25,487 bases of DNA from Paulinella micropora (lineage: Eukaryota; Cercozoa; Imbricatea; Euglyphida): NCBI GenBank assembly GCA_009731375.1, contig BJOX01000332.1, positions 265,964 through 291,450 of the forward strand, written 5' to 3'. The notes beneath the pieces are model-generated. The model saw nothing but the letters and a program-made list of their open reading frames with translations, searched no databases and was not told where the DNA came from. Of this stretch, positions 16,177 through 24,456 are shown piece after piece; the stretch's first letter is position 1; each line of letters begins with the position of its first letter. The position numbers and the translations under genes were made by a program.

Positions 16177-16994
16177 ATGGAGTATAAAGGCGGTCGTTCA
16201 AGTTCCATTTACTACATAAATAGTAAAAATAGAATAACGGGAACAGACAGCGACTTTACACACGAAGTCAATATGAAGGGGCTAGACAATCCCACACATT
16301 GTAAAATTCTTCATATTTATGTGCCGAAATCGTATTACTCTGTGGCTTCGCCATATAATACTTTTACATTATCCGAAGACGGGTATGAGACTTTAATTAC
16401 TATACCTGAGGGAAACTACACCATGAACAATTTCAAAAATAAGTGGTCTGAGATACTGACGGCAGAAAGTCCGAATGATTATACTTAATATATGTAGTCT
16501 CAAGCAACAATACAAACACGGAAGCGGAGGATGGCAAATTAACATTCAGTGTTTCAAATAACGGAGGTATTCAACCGCGATTTATATTTGATGCTGATAC
16601 ACGTACTCACGAGGTAATGGGTTTTGATAGAAATTCAACATATTTCTTTGCTAATGATTTTATTAAATCGCCAAATGTAATTATTTTAACTGGTGAAAAA
16701 ACTCTATATCTTCAATCGGATTTGGTGAATGAAGGTGATAATCATGTGCTTCAAGAAATATATACAGCCAACGAAATTCCTTTTAGTTCTGTCATTTATG
16801 ACGGCTCTGGAAGCGAATACGGGAAGACATTATCTGCGAGTTCAAACAATGTATTCAGGTTTTACTTGACGGACGAAAACGACCAAGCAATAAATCTTAA
16901 TGGTTTAGGTATCGTTATGACATTACTGGTTTATCGTGAAACTAATTATTTTAATTTATTTACTTCATTTTTCAATTTGTTAAAGGCTAGATAA
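16177..16994 (+). CDS. Penton-like minor capsid protein (frameshifted)
   Basis: It would form the single-jelly-roll capsomers at the capsid vertices. Start MEYKGGRSSSIYYINSKNR; the SSIYYINSxNRxxGTxSDF beginning is characteristic of minor capsid (penton) proteins in Polintons and virophages as I recall them. The first frame stops at 16488. A frame open from about 16482 continues to 16994 with typical strand segments (YFFANDFIKSPNVIILTGEK, FRFYLTDENDQAINLNGLG). The final LTDENDQAINLNGxxxxxxLxV pattern also fits this family. Total about 272 aa, near the usual size. The break is a one-base change around 16480-16487. It precedes the major capsid gene, the usual order. Confidence 0.85.
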
Positions 16995-16995
16995 T

Positions 16996-17033
16996 TTGTC
17001 CCTTGGGACAATTGTCGATAGCCTGCTATCGAC
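16996..17033 (+). terminator. Two tandem hairpins after the penton gene
   Basis: TTGTCCC-TT-GGGACAA (16996-17011) and GTCGATAGC-CT-GCTATCGAC (17014-17033), starting just after the stop codon. The arrangement is like that after the PX-like gene (14084-14123). Confidence 0.55.
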
Positions 17034-17061
17034 TTAATTAATTTTAGAATTTTTTTTTTTG

Positions 17062-17069
17062 TATAAATA
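17062..17069 (+). promoter_or_regulatory. TATA box of the major capsid gene
   Basis: TATAAATA lies 49 nt before the ATG at 17118, after a T11 run, with an A-rich leader ending AACAAAAAATG. This spacing is unlike the start-proximal boxes of most other genes and may mark a different expression class. Confidence 0.5.
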
Positions 17070-17117
17070 TATTTCGTGTATTAATCAACTTACACTACTT
17101 CAAAACAAAAACAAAAA

Positions 17118-18673
17118 ATGCCTGTCCAATACGGCGGAGAACTTACTCATAGCCAAAGCGAACTTATCCGCGGTAAGTATTCGCTTAACAAACTTACTGC
17201 CCGCGAAAGTCTTGCGACAATTCCAATTACCACCGTTGGAGGAATTGAATCAACTTTTGAAATTCCTACTCGTCCTTTGAACCTCGCAAGATCTGTGTTG
17301 CGATTTACCTACACACCAGATGCGGGTGGCGGTGCTGGAAGGTATAACCGAATTCCTATGGACTGCCTACCGATGATTAAGACGATTGAACTGCGAAGCC
17401 GAAGCGGTCAGTATCTGTGTAATCTTCAACATGTGGGACATTATACTAAGATGGTTTGGAAACCTGAGATTTCTTATGATAGATTTATGGCTTTGGAAAA
17501 CCACGGGGCAGGGTCTGGTTATGGGGCCATGCTTCAAAAGTGTAATGTGCCTAATGATACACAAGCCTCGCCTGCTGATAGAAAAACTATGGCCGATGCT
17601 GGTTATGCAAATGTATTTGATGATGGTGCGACTGCTTTCACTGCTATTGGTGCTACTAATGCTGGTGATGAATCCGCCCACATTGTCACTCGTATAACCG
17701 AAATGCTTCGCACCCTTGGAACAAGAGTTCAAAATTATGCAACACAGCCTCCTATCACTGCCCGCCGTCATAATGATTTGCTTGTTGCAGCAGGAACGGG
17801 AGCCTCCTCTGTTGTAAATGTTGCTTATGAGGAGGCGAAGTATTTTGAAGGAGGAGGCAGTAACACCCCTACTCCCGTTATCAATGTGTCTATTCCTCTA
17901 GGCATGCTTTTTGGAACCATTTTTGAAATTGATAAGACTATCGGCTTTAATGAAATTCTTGATCTGAGGATTGTGTGGGAGGGAACACAGAAAACCGTAT
18001 TTTATGGAACTGATGCCTTGAGTGTTGCAGCAGGGGCGACTGCCACCGCACAATCCGCAAATATTACCAACCTTAACTTATTTCTCGCTGTTGAAACCGA
18101 CCCGAATGTTATCTTGGGTGTTCAACAAAAGATTGCTGGTGAAGGATTTTCGTTTAAGACTGAATACCCTATCTCTTGGAAACTAATCTCGCGGCGGGAA
18201 CTCAGTCATTTGTTTTGAAGATGAACCGCTCGCAGGGTGAGAGAATTCGCCGAATTTACACTAGCGGGTTTAATAATACAGAAACTTCAAACACCGCATT
18301 CGATTGCGATAACCGAGCACAGGCTAAGATTACTGATTATTATACTACTTTGGATAGTAATAGAAAACAGCAGTTTGATATCACTTGCTCTCGCGATGAA
18401 GACTATATGCTATTGAAGGAAAAGGTTAAGGGCTCTGCTATTTTGAACTCTAATGTGTATAAATATAACTGGTTCCATGTTGATTTCTGGGATCACAACC
18501 GCCCGCTTTATGACAAGAGAGAAGAAGAGGGTTATGAAGTGGCAGGTCTATCCTTGGACACAGAACGGCGGTATGAATGGAGTGCGACTGGGGCAGTCCA
18601 ATTGAATTATTATACTTACGCTATTCTTCAGAGGACTATTGTTGTTAAGGGAATTGAAATTATGATGAGTTAA
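17118..18673 (+). CDS. Major capsid protein, double jelly-roll type (frameshifted)
   Basis: It would build the icosahedral shell. Start MPVQYGGELTHSQSELIRGK; about 520 aa in total, within the range of Polinton major capsid proteins. The first frame runs to 18218. Coding character shifts at about 18177-18182 into the frame ending at 18673 (LKMNRSQGERIRRIYTSGFN, WFHVDFWDHNRP, final IVVKGIEIMMS). The terminal segment ...YTYAILQRTIVVKG... is typical of the end of this protein family. The jelly-roll folds themselves cannot be seen from the sequence by eye; the call rests on length, position after penton and protease, and recalled family features. The break is a single-base change. Confidence 0.85.
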
Positions 18674-18714
18674 AAAAGAAACATAAAAAAGAAAATAAAA
18701 AATATTTGTTTGTT

Positions 18715-18720
18715 TATATA
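18715..18720 (+). promoter_or_regulatory. TATA-like box before the second fibre gene
   Basis: TATATA ends 6 nt before the ATG at 18727, following an A/T-rich intergenic stretch of about 45 nt. Confidence 0.4.
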
Positions 18721-18726
18721 CAAGAG

Positions 18727-19966
18727 ATGTCTCACCAAAGAAATTTAATCGCACAAAATCCAGACGAAAAGTTTGTAAATGTCAAAGTTGGATATGACGG
18801 ACACGTTGAAACTAATCATATGAAGAATGCTTTTGGTGAAACCCTAACCAGTTCCTTAACACCTGTATTACAGGAAATCTTTCCATATACCATTAATACA
18901 CGGATATGGACATTAACTCAGACAAGTGCGAGTGTTTCATTTCTGAATAATATGGCGGAATTAAAAACGACTGCTAATGCTACCGCTGATGCTAGTATGG
19001 TAAGCAAAAGAAAAATAAAATATCGCACTGGTATGGGTGTTGTAGCCCGCTTCACTGCTTTATGGACAACAGACGAAACCGAAGATTATTATTCGTGGAT
19101 AGGTATCGGAGATAACGATTTATCTAATGGTTTCTACTTTTACAAAACTAGAGATGAAGGAATGATTATTCTACATTGTATAGGAGGAATCCCAAACGCA
19201 TTTTATCAAGCGTACTGGGATGACCCGTGCGACGGAACAGGAGATATGCCTGTATTAGACTGGACAAAGGGAAATGTATTTCAAATTCAATTTCAATACT
19301 TAGGCTTTGGTGCTATTAAGTTTTCTATTGAAAATCCAAAGACAGGCGATTTTCAGTTAGTCAGTCCATACGATTAAGTATGCAAATGCCAACACTGGTG
19401 TCAGTCTGCGGAATACTACATTGCCATTTGTAGCAAGAATTATTAATAATAATGTTGGAGTTGGAATACAAAGACTGAAGACAGCCAGTTGTAGTTTGTT
19501 TGTTGAGGGAACCAACACTATTAATACAAGTATTACAAATATGGCGGAAGGGAGTGAAGCAGGTAATATAACTGAAAGCCCCATTTTAAGTATCAGGAAT
19601 AAAGCACTATTCAATAATAGCCTAACCAACAATTCAAATGTCTTTCCTTCGTTGATAAGTATTACTAATGAAGATACTAAGGCTAATGTCGTCAGAATGG
19701 TATTGAACGGAACACTGACAGGGGCGGGTTTTGCCGATGTTGATGCCAAAACTTCAATTGTAGATACAGACACAAAAGCAACTGCGATTGCGAACGGAAC
19801 AACAATTTTTAAGATTTATGTTAATGCTACCTCAACTCAAATTAATCTAAGAACCTACGATATTCAATTAACACCGAACGATGTTTTGACATTCACACAA
19901 AAGGCTGTGTCGGCAGGTGGAAATGGTAATATTAATGTTATTGCTAACTTTATAGAGGACCAATAA
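18727..19966 (+). CDS. Second fibre or capsid-decoration protein (frameshifted)
   Basis: About 410 aa. Start MSHQRNLIAQNPDEKFVNVK. Recognizable pattern: SLTPVLQEIFPYTINTR, VSKRKIKYRTGMGVVARFTA, SWIGIGDNDLSNGFYFY, WTKGNVFQIQFQYLGFGAIK. I recall this arrangement from a large family of structural or tail proteins in marine phages and eukaryotic DNA viruses, with a beta-rich, lectin-like body. The first frame stops at 19377. The sequel is open from about 19370 (NTTLPFVARIINNNVG) to 19966 and ends in a small beta domain (IYVNATSTQINLRTYD). The break lies around 19365-19375. It is placed directly after the major capsid gene. Likely a virion surface protein; the exact role is unknown. Confidence 0.65.
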
Positions 19967-19996
19967 AGCAAAAAAAAAAGAACAAATTCATTTGTA

Positions 19997-20461
19997 TTAC
20001 TTTACTTTATTTTTTTGTATCTTTCTTTTAACAACACGAATAACATCGCTCGCTTTCCTTAATATACATCCTTCTTCTGTACATTCTATAGCAGTCTCTT
20101 TATCACCTACGGATGTAGCCGTCGCTATCTCTTCTCCTACATTTGCCTTTATTTCCGTGATACCTGTCTCTTTTAAATCACTCGCCTTAAAAGGAGTGCT
20201 CTCTTCTTGCTGACCGAAGGTCGCATGTTGTCCGAAGGACACATCTTCAACTTTGTTGGAGTCTTCAACTACGTTGGAGTTATCTATTATGGCTTCCAAT
20301 GATATAACCACTTTCACGTTGTCATCGCGGGGTTTGTATTGCTCATAGAAAGAAACAATATCAGGCTTAGTCCATTTAATTGTCGGCTTTTTAATAGAGC
20401 CATCAAGGTTCCATTTTTCAATTTCGTTCAAGTAGTCCTGTTTGGTGCTCAGGTCGGTCAT
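19997..20461 (-). CDS. Unknown 154-aa protein with palindrome-coded linker
   Basis: Start MTDLSTKQDYLNEIEKWNLD. The N-terminal 60 residues look like a small helical domain (IKWTKPDIVSFYEQYKPRDD). The middle is low-complexity acidic and contains VEDVSFGQHATFGQQ, similar to GDASFGQQQP in the protease gene. At DNA level that part is four mini-hairpins (20212-20275). The C-terminus is Lys/Arg-rich (VIRVVKRKIQKNKVK), with a Cys pair (ECTEEGC). No family is recognized. It converges on the second fibre gene, and its start has a TATATAT box just upstream. Confidence 0.6.
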   Translation of the reverse strand: MTDLSTKQDYLNEIEKWNLDGSIKKPTIKWTKPDIVSFYEQYKPRDDNVKVVISLEAIIDNSNVVEDSNKVEDVSFGQHATFGQQEESTPFKASDLKETGITEIKANVGEEIATATSVGDKETAIECTEEGCILRKASDVIRVVKRKIQKNKVK

Positions 20462-20463
20462 CT

Positions 20464-20470
20464 TATATAT
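20464..20470 (-). promoter_or_regulatory. TATA-like box 2 nt before the 154-aa gene
   Basis: TATATAT separated by 2 nt from the start codon at 20461 (minus strand). Confidence 0.4.
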
Positions 20471-20490
20471 AAAGATTTAATTTTATTTTA

Positions 20491-20777
20491 TTATAAATAT
20501 TTTTTTAATTCACTTTTAATGTCTGCAAATTTCTCAAACCACGGCTGTTTCATGACCCATTCAAGATATGGCTTATCAATAGTTGCAACATCTTGAATTT
20601 TCTTACCTTTATACTTACCGAATGGAAAAATATCCCTTGGCTTGCCTGCCCGTGCATTTTCAATCATTTGGATTTCGTCAGTAATTATCTTTTTAGCGTC
20701 GGTAATAGAAAACGTTTCTTTTTATTTCCAATAGAGAGTTTCTCAAACTTCTCACATAATCTGGTGAGGGTGGTCAT
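20491..20777 (-). CDS. Exonuclease X C-terminal-like / DUF3820-like protein (frameshifted)
   Basis: From ATG 20777 the first frame gives MTTLTRLCEKFEKLSIGNKK and then breaks in the run near 20700-20725. The next frame carries the recognizable part, with FPFGKYKGKKIQDVA followed by KPYLEWVMKQPWF, ending at 20491. The FGKYKGKxIxxVxxxxPxYLxWxxxQ pattern is that of the small domain found at the C-terminus of exonuclease-X-type proteins and in DUF3820. No DEDD nuclease domain precedes it, so a DNA-binding or adaptor role is more likely than catalysis. Total about 95 aa. It lies directly downstream of the polymerase gene on the same strand. Confidence 0.6.
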
Positions 20778-20782
20778 TGGTC

Positions 20783-20788
20783 TATATA
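20783..20788 (-). promoter_or_regulatory. TATA-like box before the exonuclease-X-like gene
   Basis: TCTATATAGA surrounds TATATA 5 nt before the ATG at 20777 (minus strand). Confidence 0.4.
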
Positions 20789-20842
20789 GAGTGGTAAAAA
20801 ATTTTATGGAAAAAAATTAATTAATTATTGATATTGTATTCA

Positions 20843-20962
20843 GATACTTCGTATCTTCATAAAACATCGTTTTATACTTTAATGATGGACAATGTTTGAG
20901 ATTATAGATTCAACAAGTTGAATCCATAGCGAGAGTGCGTAGCACGAAGTGAAATTCTCAAA
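20843..20962. promoter_or_regulatory. Nested-hairpin element, copy D
   Basis: GATAC-TTC-GTATC (20843-20855); AAACATCG (20862-20869) facing CAATGTTT (20890-20897); then outer arms TTTGAGA (20895-20901) / TCTCAAA (20956-20962) enclosing GATTCAAC-AA-GTTGAATC (20907-20924) and GTGC-GTA-GCAC (20935-20945). The outer arms differ from copies A-C at several bases, with matching changes on both sides. It lies between the polymerase end and the next minus-strand gene. Confidence 0.65.
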
Positions 20963-20964
20963 TA

Positions 20965-23607
20965 TCAAAGCCGTAAGGGATACTATCATTTTCGTTGATA
21001 AACTCACGCCCGCACCATCTTGTTTTATTAACTACTTTTACTACATTCTTTTGGTGTTGTATGCTAAATGCTCAATGTGTTGTTGTTTGCTGTTTCTGCT
21101 AGTATGTATTTTCTTCATTATAAAGTCTCTGGTATTTGTTAAACTTTCGCCCTTGCCCATTAATTCATAAGCGGTTGGATTTAATTTTTTCAAATCCAAA
21201 CCTTTTCCTCTAAAGTGGAAATGAGTTTTACCTTTTTCTTCATCTTTTTTTACATAGTCTAACATATATAATTTTGGTGCTACCCATATTCCCCTTATTA
21301 TTTTACAATCAGTTCCAAGGTCGTCATCCATTCCGCCGATTGTTTTATCTCTAAATCTTTTAATTCATTCAATGTTTCTTACATGGCTTTGAATGCTGTC
21401 TGTATCTGTATAATAATAATCTCTGTTGGGGTCGTTGTTTGGATTGGCTTCAGTCATATACTTATACATAATTCGTCTGCTGTATGCTAGTATAAATGCC
21501 CCGCAGTGAGTGGGCTTTGTAATTTTTTCTTCTTTCAATTTGTCATCTCTTGCAATACCAGAAATTAACCATAATTCACCATTAGCCTCTTCAAACTTTT
21601 CAATATCTGTTATCACATGTTTAGCCCAGAATTTCCAATACTCATGATTTTTTGTTATGAATTTGCTTACAGAATTAATCGGTCTTTGAATTGTCTTTCC
21701 GTATAAAGCATTCATAAATAACTTTGCTAACAAATACTGCGGTGTGCCTTTTTTTGAATTTTGTTTTCGTTTAAATAACTCTAATATGTAATCTTTGAAT
21801 ACTGGTTCGGCTGCTTCTGTATAATAGCCTCGTTTTATTTTGACTTTGTATCCAAGTTCAATCATATCTTCAATATCAACAGAAGTGAGCCATTGGTCTT
21901 TCATATCTCTTAACTCCCACTTTAAACACCGCTTACTATCTCTATAAGGAACCCGTGGATGTAATAGATTTTTTGGAGATATGTAATCAACATTACATAT
22001 TCCTAGTTTCCCTTTCATTTTTCCTTCACATTTCTTAATTTCGCCCGTCATATAATTTTCAAGCATTGCCGTTGGATAAAGACTTACAACATCCGCATCA
22101 ATAAGATGATCTTTAACCTCATCAAAATCAATTTCGCCGTTTATGTATTTTTGATATTGCTCGGATATATCTCCTCTTGCTTGGATAAGTCCTTGCCCCA
22201 TATAATGCTTTTCTAAAATCCGCTTCTTGTTCTAACTTTGGAAGTTGAATTATGTATTGTTTATCAATTTTCTTTTTCCAAAGATTAAAGGTTAAAGAAG
22301 ACGTAGACATAAACTCCGATAAGTTCGTTTTATGTTCTTCATATATCGGTTTATTTAGTGTTTCGTATAGTTCCTTCAATCCCATAACATCTTTTTCTAA
22401 ATACAATAAACATTCTTTTTTCATATTATCATCGACCATTTCTTCCCATCGTTTCGCTTTTTCATGGTCAAAATCGCCTTTTAAAACATTACATCCCAAA
22501 CTTTCAAGGTTCTTTTTAAGGCTTCCTTCTGTGTGCTTAGACAAGTCCCAGAATTTTACATTTTTGTATTCCATTGAAATTATCGCCCCGTTATTGATTA
22601 ACGGAGTGCTTTTTATCTTTCTTTTAATAATCTCTTTTTGTAAAAAGTAATGGTCGAATTTACTAACATTAAAAGCATTAACATAAAATGTCGCTTTCGG
22701 TTTTCTTTTCGCTAAGTCTTCGGCATATTGAAAGATTATATCAATGAGTTTTGAAATACAATCATCGCCAGCAACATATTTAAAACCAATATCCGCAATC
22801 GTATAACCTGCTATATACGCGGTATGGATTTCAAGCGCATTTCTATATGTTTCTAAATCATAATGAAAAATCTCATCTTGATTATTATAACTCATCTCCT
22901 TAAAGGTTGTTGATAAACTTTCATATCGGTCTATTGGTTTCCTTAATTTAGCCGCCGCATATGTAATTCTTTTATTATTACAAGTGTGCTTATTAAAATA
23001 AGTTGAAAAGCAATCTGGACACCTATTTTTATTTCTTTTTATAAAACCCATATAATGTCCCTTACTTAGATAGCAAAGCACATCCGCGGATATTAAAGGG
23101 TCTTCATAGTTTTTGAATGTCTGTTTGGTTATCGCATCAGTCAATTCAAAATACTTACCTTCAATACAATATTTTTTTAAGATTTCATATCCTATTGAAA
23201 GTGGTATATATGAATTATGTTCAAGGTTGAATTTTTGTCTAATATCATTACATACTTTTTTATTAAGTTTTGATTTACCTTTCACTGGTAAATTTAATAT
23301 ATCCTTAAAAACATAGAAGAAACAATTATTATCCTTACTCCTTGGATTAATATGAATTCCTTCATCTGTTTTATGTTTCTTATCACTTCCTGAGAGATTA
23401 CAACCACCTCCATCTTCTTGAATAATTTGAATANNNNNNNNNNGGTTATGTATAAACATTTATACCTCTGTTTTTTATTGGTCTTAGTTCTACAAGTTTT
23501 ACCTCGCGCTTCTTCGCTTCTTGTGTCTTAGTTTCCCTTAAGTTCGCCCTTACCTTCGCTAGTTCTACATTTTCCTTCGTTGGTCTGGGTGGTAAAGGTG
23601 GTGGCAT
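20965..23607 (-). CDS. Protein-primed family B DNA polymerase (multiply broken)
   Basis: It would replicate the element from its TIR ends using a protein primer. The N-terminus starts at ATG 23607 (MPPPLPPRPTKENVELAKVR), then an N gap (23434-23443). Next come an OTU-like-looking segment (KDNNCFFYVF near 23310-23335, HYMGFIK later) and a CxxC...HxxC zinc motif (about 22980-23020). The exonuclease follows: ExoI FHYDLET (Asp 22857-22859), ExoII NAFNVSKFDHYF, ExoIII LYLEKDV. Polymerase motif A is DVVSLYP (about 22075-22095), motif B is KLFMNALYGK (about 21705-21735) and motif C is YTDTDS (21395-21412). Lesions: a frameshift near 22160-22175, an in-frame TGA at 21367-21365 and a frameshift near 21041-21045. 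The last part ends at 20965. Length is about 860-880 aa, within the range for Polinton polymerases. As read, the copy is inactive. Confidence 0.93.
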
Positions 23608-23613
23608 ACTTTT

Positions 23614-23619
23614 TATATA
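23614..23619 (-). promoter_or_regulatory. TATA-like box before the polymerase gene
   Basis: TATATA lies 6 nt before the polymerase ATG at 23607 (minus strand). Confidence 0.4.
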
Positions 23620-23737
23620 AATACAAATATAAAAATTATAAAANNNNNNNNNNCATCAATACAGATATAAAAATTATAAAAAAAATAAATTATCTGTTAT
23701 AAATATATATAATAATTTCTTATATTTAAATAGAAAT
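23620..23737. other. AT-rich spacer with gap and duplicated flank
   Basis: ATATAAAAATTATAAAA appears on both sides of the ten Ns (23644-23653), again suggesting that two overlapping contig ends were not merged. No gene. Confidence 0.6.
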
Positions 23738-23975
23738 TCATTTTAGTGCATCCTCCATTCTTTTCAACTTAAGTAACGCTTGCTTCACTTCATCTCTTTT
23801 TTTCTTTCTCCTTTCCGCTATTATTGCTTTATTTTGGTTGTAATACTCCATTGACTTTTGTCTGTGTCTTTCTGGGTCTTTTTGTATNNNNNNNNNNAGC
23901 CTTTCTCCGTAAGGCTTCCTTTTTCTCTTCTGGTGTTTTGTATATTGGTTTTCTTCCAATCTTTGTGTATATATT
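23738..23975 (-). CDS. Basic coiled-coil protein, unknown (gap inside, start unclear)
   Basis: After the gap (23888-23897) the frame reads KDPERHRQKSMEYYNQNKA followed by RRKKKRDEVKQALLKLKR to a stop at 23738. Before the gap the better frame reads KIGRKPIYKTPEEKKEALRRKA, continuing the same Lys/Arg/Glu helix. No ATG is found in that frame within the AT-rich stretch upstream, where a T8 run could hide an indel, so the start is approximate. The GRKPIYKTPEEKKEA... start and RxxSxEYYxxNK repeats resemble Lys/Arg-rich putative DNA-binding proteins seen in Polinton-like viruses, where they are often fused to zinc fingers. Function unknown. Confidence 0.5.
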
Positions 23976-24020
23976 TAAAAAAAATAATCTTTAATATGTA
24001 TTAAATATTGTTTGTTTGTA

Positions 24021-24305
24021 TCAAAGGATAGTAATTTCGATTCCATAATGTTTTCCTGTCCCTCCTCCATAGATTGAATAATATACTTGTTTCTTTCCTT
24101 TAATCTTTAGAGTTTCTGCTAAGTGCTTGCTGATATAACCGAGTTGCTTTCCTCTTTCTGTTTCAACCTTTATCGCATTTTTATCAAATTTGTTTTCTGG
24201 CTCGTGTTGAATAACAACTTTTTCACCTCGTCCTATGGTTTTAAGATAAGAAATATTATCTTGTCGCCCTTCAAATGAAACACCCACAACTCTAGTCGCC
24301 GTCAT
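24021..24305 (-). CDS. Stand-alone HIRAN-domain protein
   Basis: 94 aa, essentially one HIRAN domain: RVVGVSFEGRQDNI, then KVVIQHEPENKFDKNAIKVE (the EPxNxxDxNAI hallmark) and QLGYISKHLAETL. HIRAN domains bind 3' ends of single-stranded DNA, for example at stalled forks in HLTF/Rad5-type proteins. Here no helicase or nuclease is attached, so it probably acts as a DNA-end or replication accessory protein of the element. That would suit protein-primed replication with displaced single strands. It is intact. A TATATA box lies directly before the ATG at 24305, and a hairpin element lies further upstream at 24388-24454. Confidence 0.88.
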   Translation of the reverse strand: MTATRVVGVSFEGRQDNISYLKTIGRGEKVVIQHEPENKFDKNAIKVETERGKQLGYISKHLAETLKIKGKKQVYYSIYGGGTGKHYGIEITIL

Positions 24306-24307
24306 TT

Positions 24308-24313
24308 TATATA
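24308..24313 (-). promoter_or_regulatory. TATA-like box before the HIRAN gene
   Basis: TATATA 2 nt before the ATG at 24305 (minus strand), followed upstream by further ATATA. Confidence 0.4.
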
Positions 24314-24387
24314 CATATAAATAATATTTTAAAAAATAAAATTAACTATTCGTTTGATATTTTATTCACCCGCTACGCGGTTTCATA

Positions 24388-24454
24388 AAACATCGATTTC
24401 TGCTTTAATGGTGGGACGATGTTTGTTGATGTTTCTGAAAGAAACAGAAACAAA
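24388..24454. promoter_or_regulatory. Nested-hairpin element, variant E
   Basis: AAACATCG (24388-24395) pairs perfectly with CGATGTTT (24417-24424). Then TTTGTT (24422-24427) / AACAAA (24449-24454) enclose TGTTTC-TGAAA-GAAACA (24430-24446). It has the same architecture as copies A, B and D but different stem bases and no GTGC core. A CCGC-TAC-GCGG hairpin precedes it (24369-24379). Confidence 0.55.
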
Positions 24455-24456
24455 TA

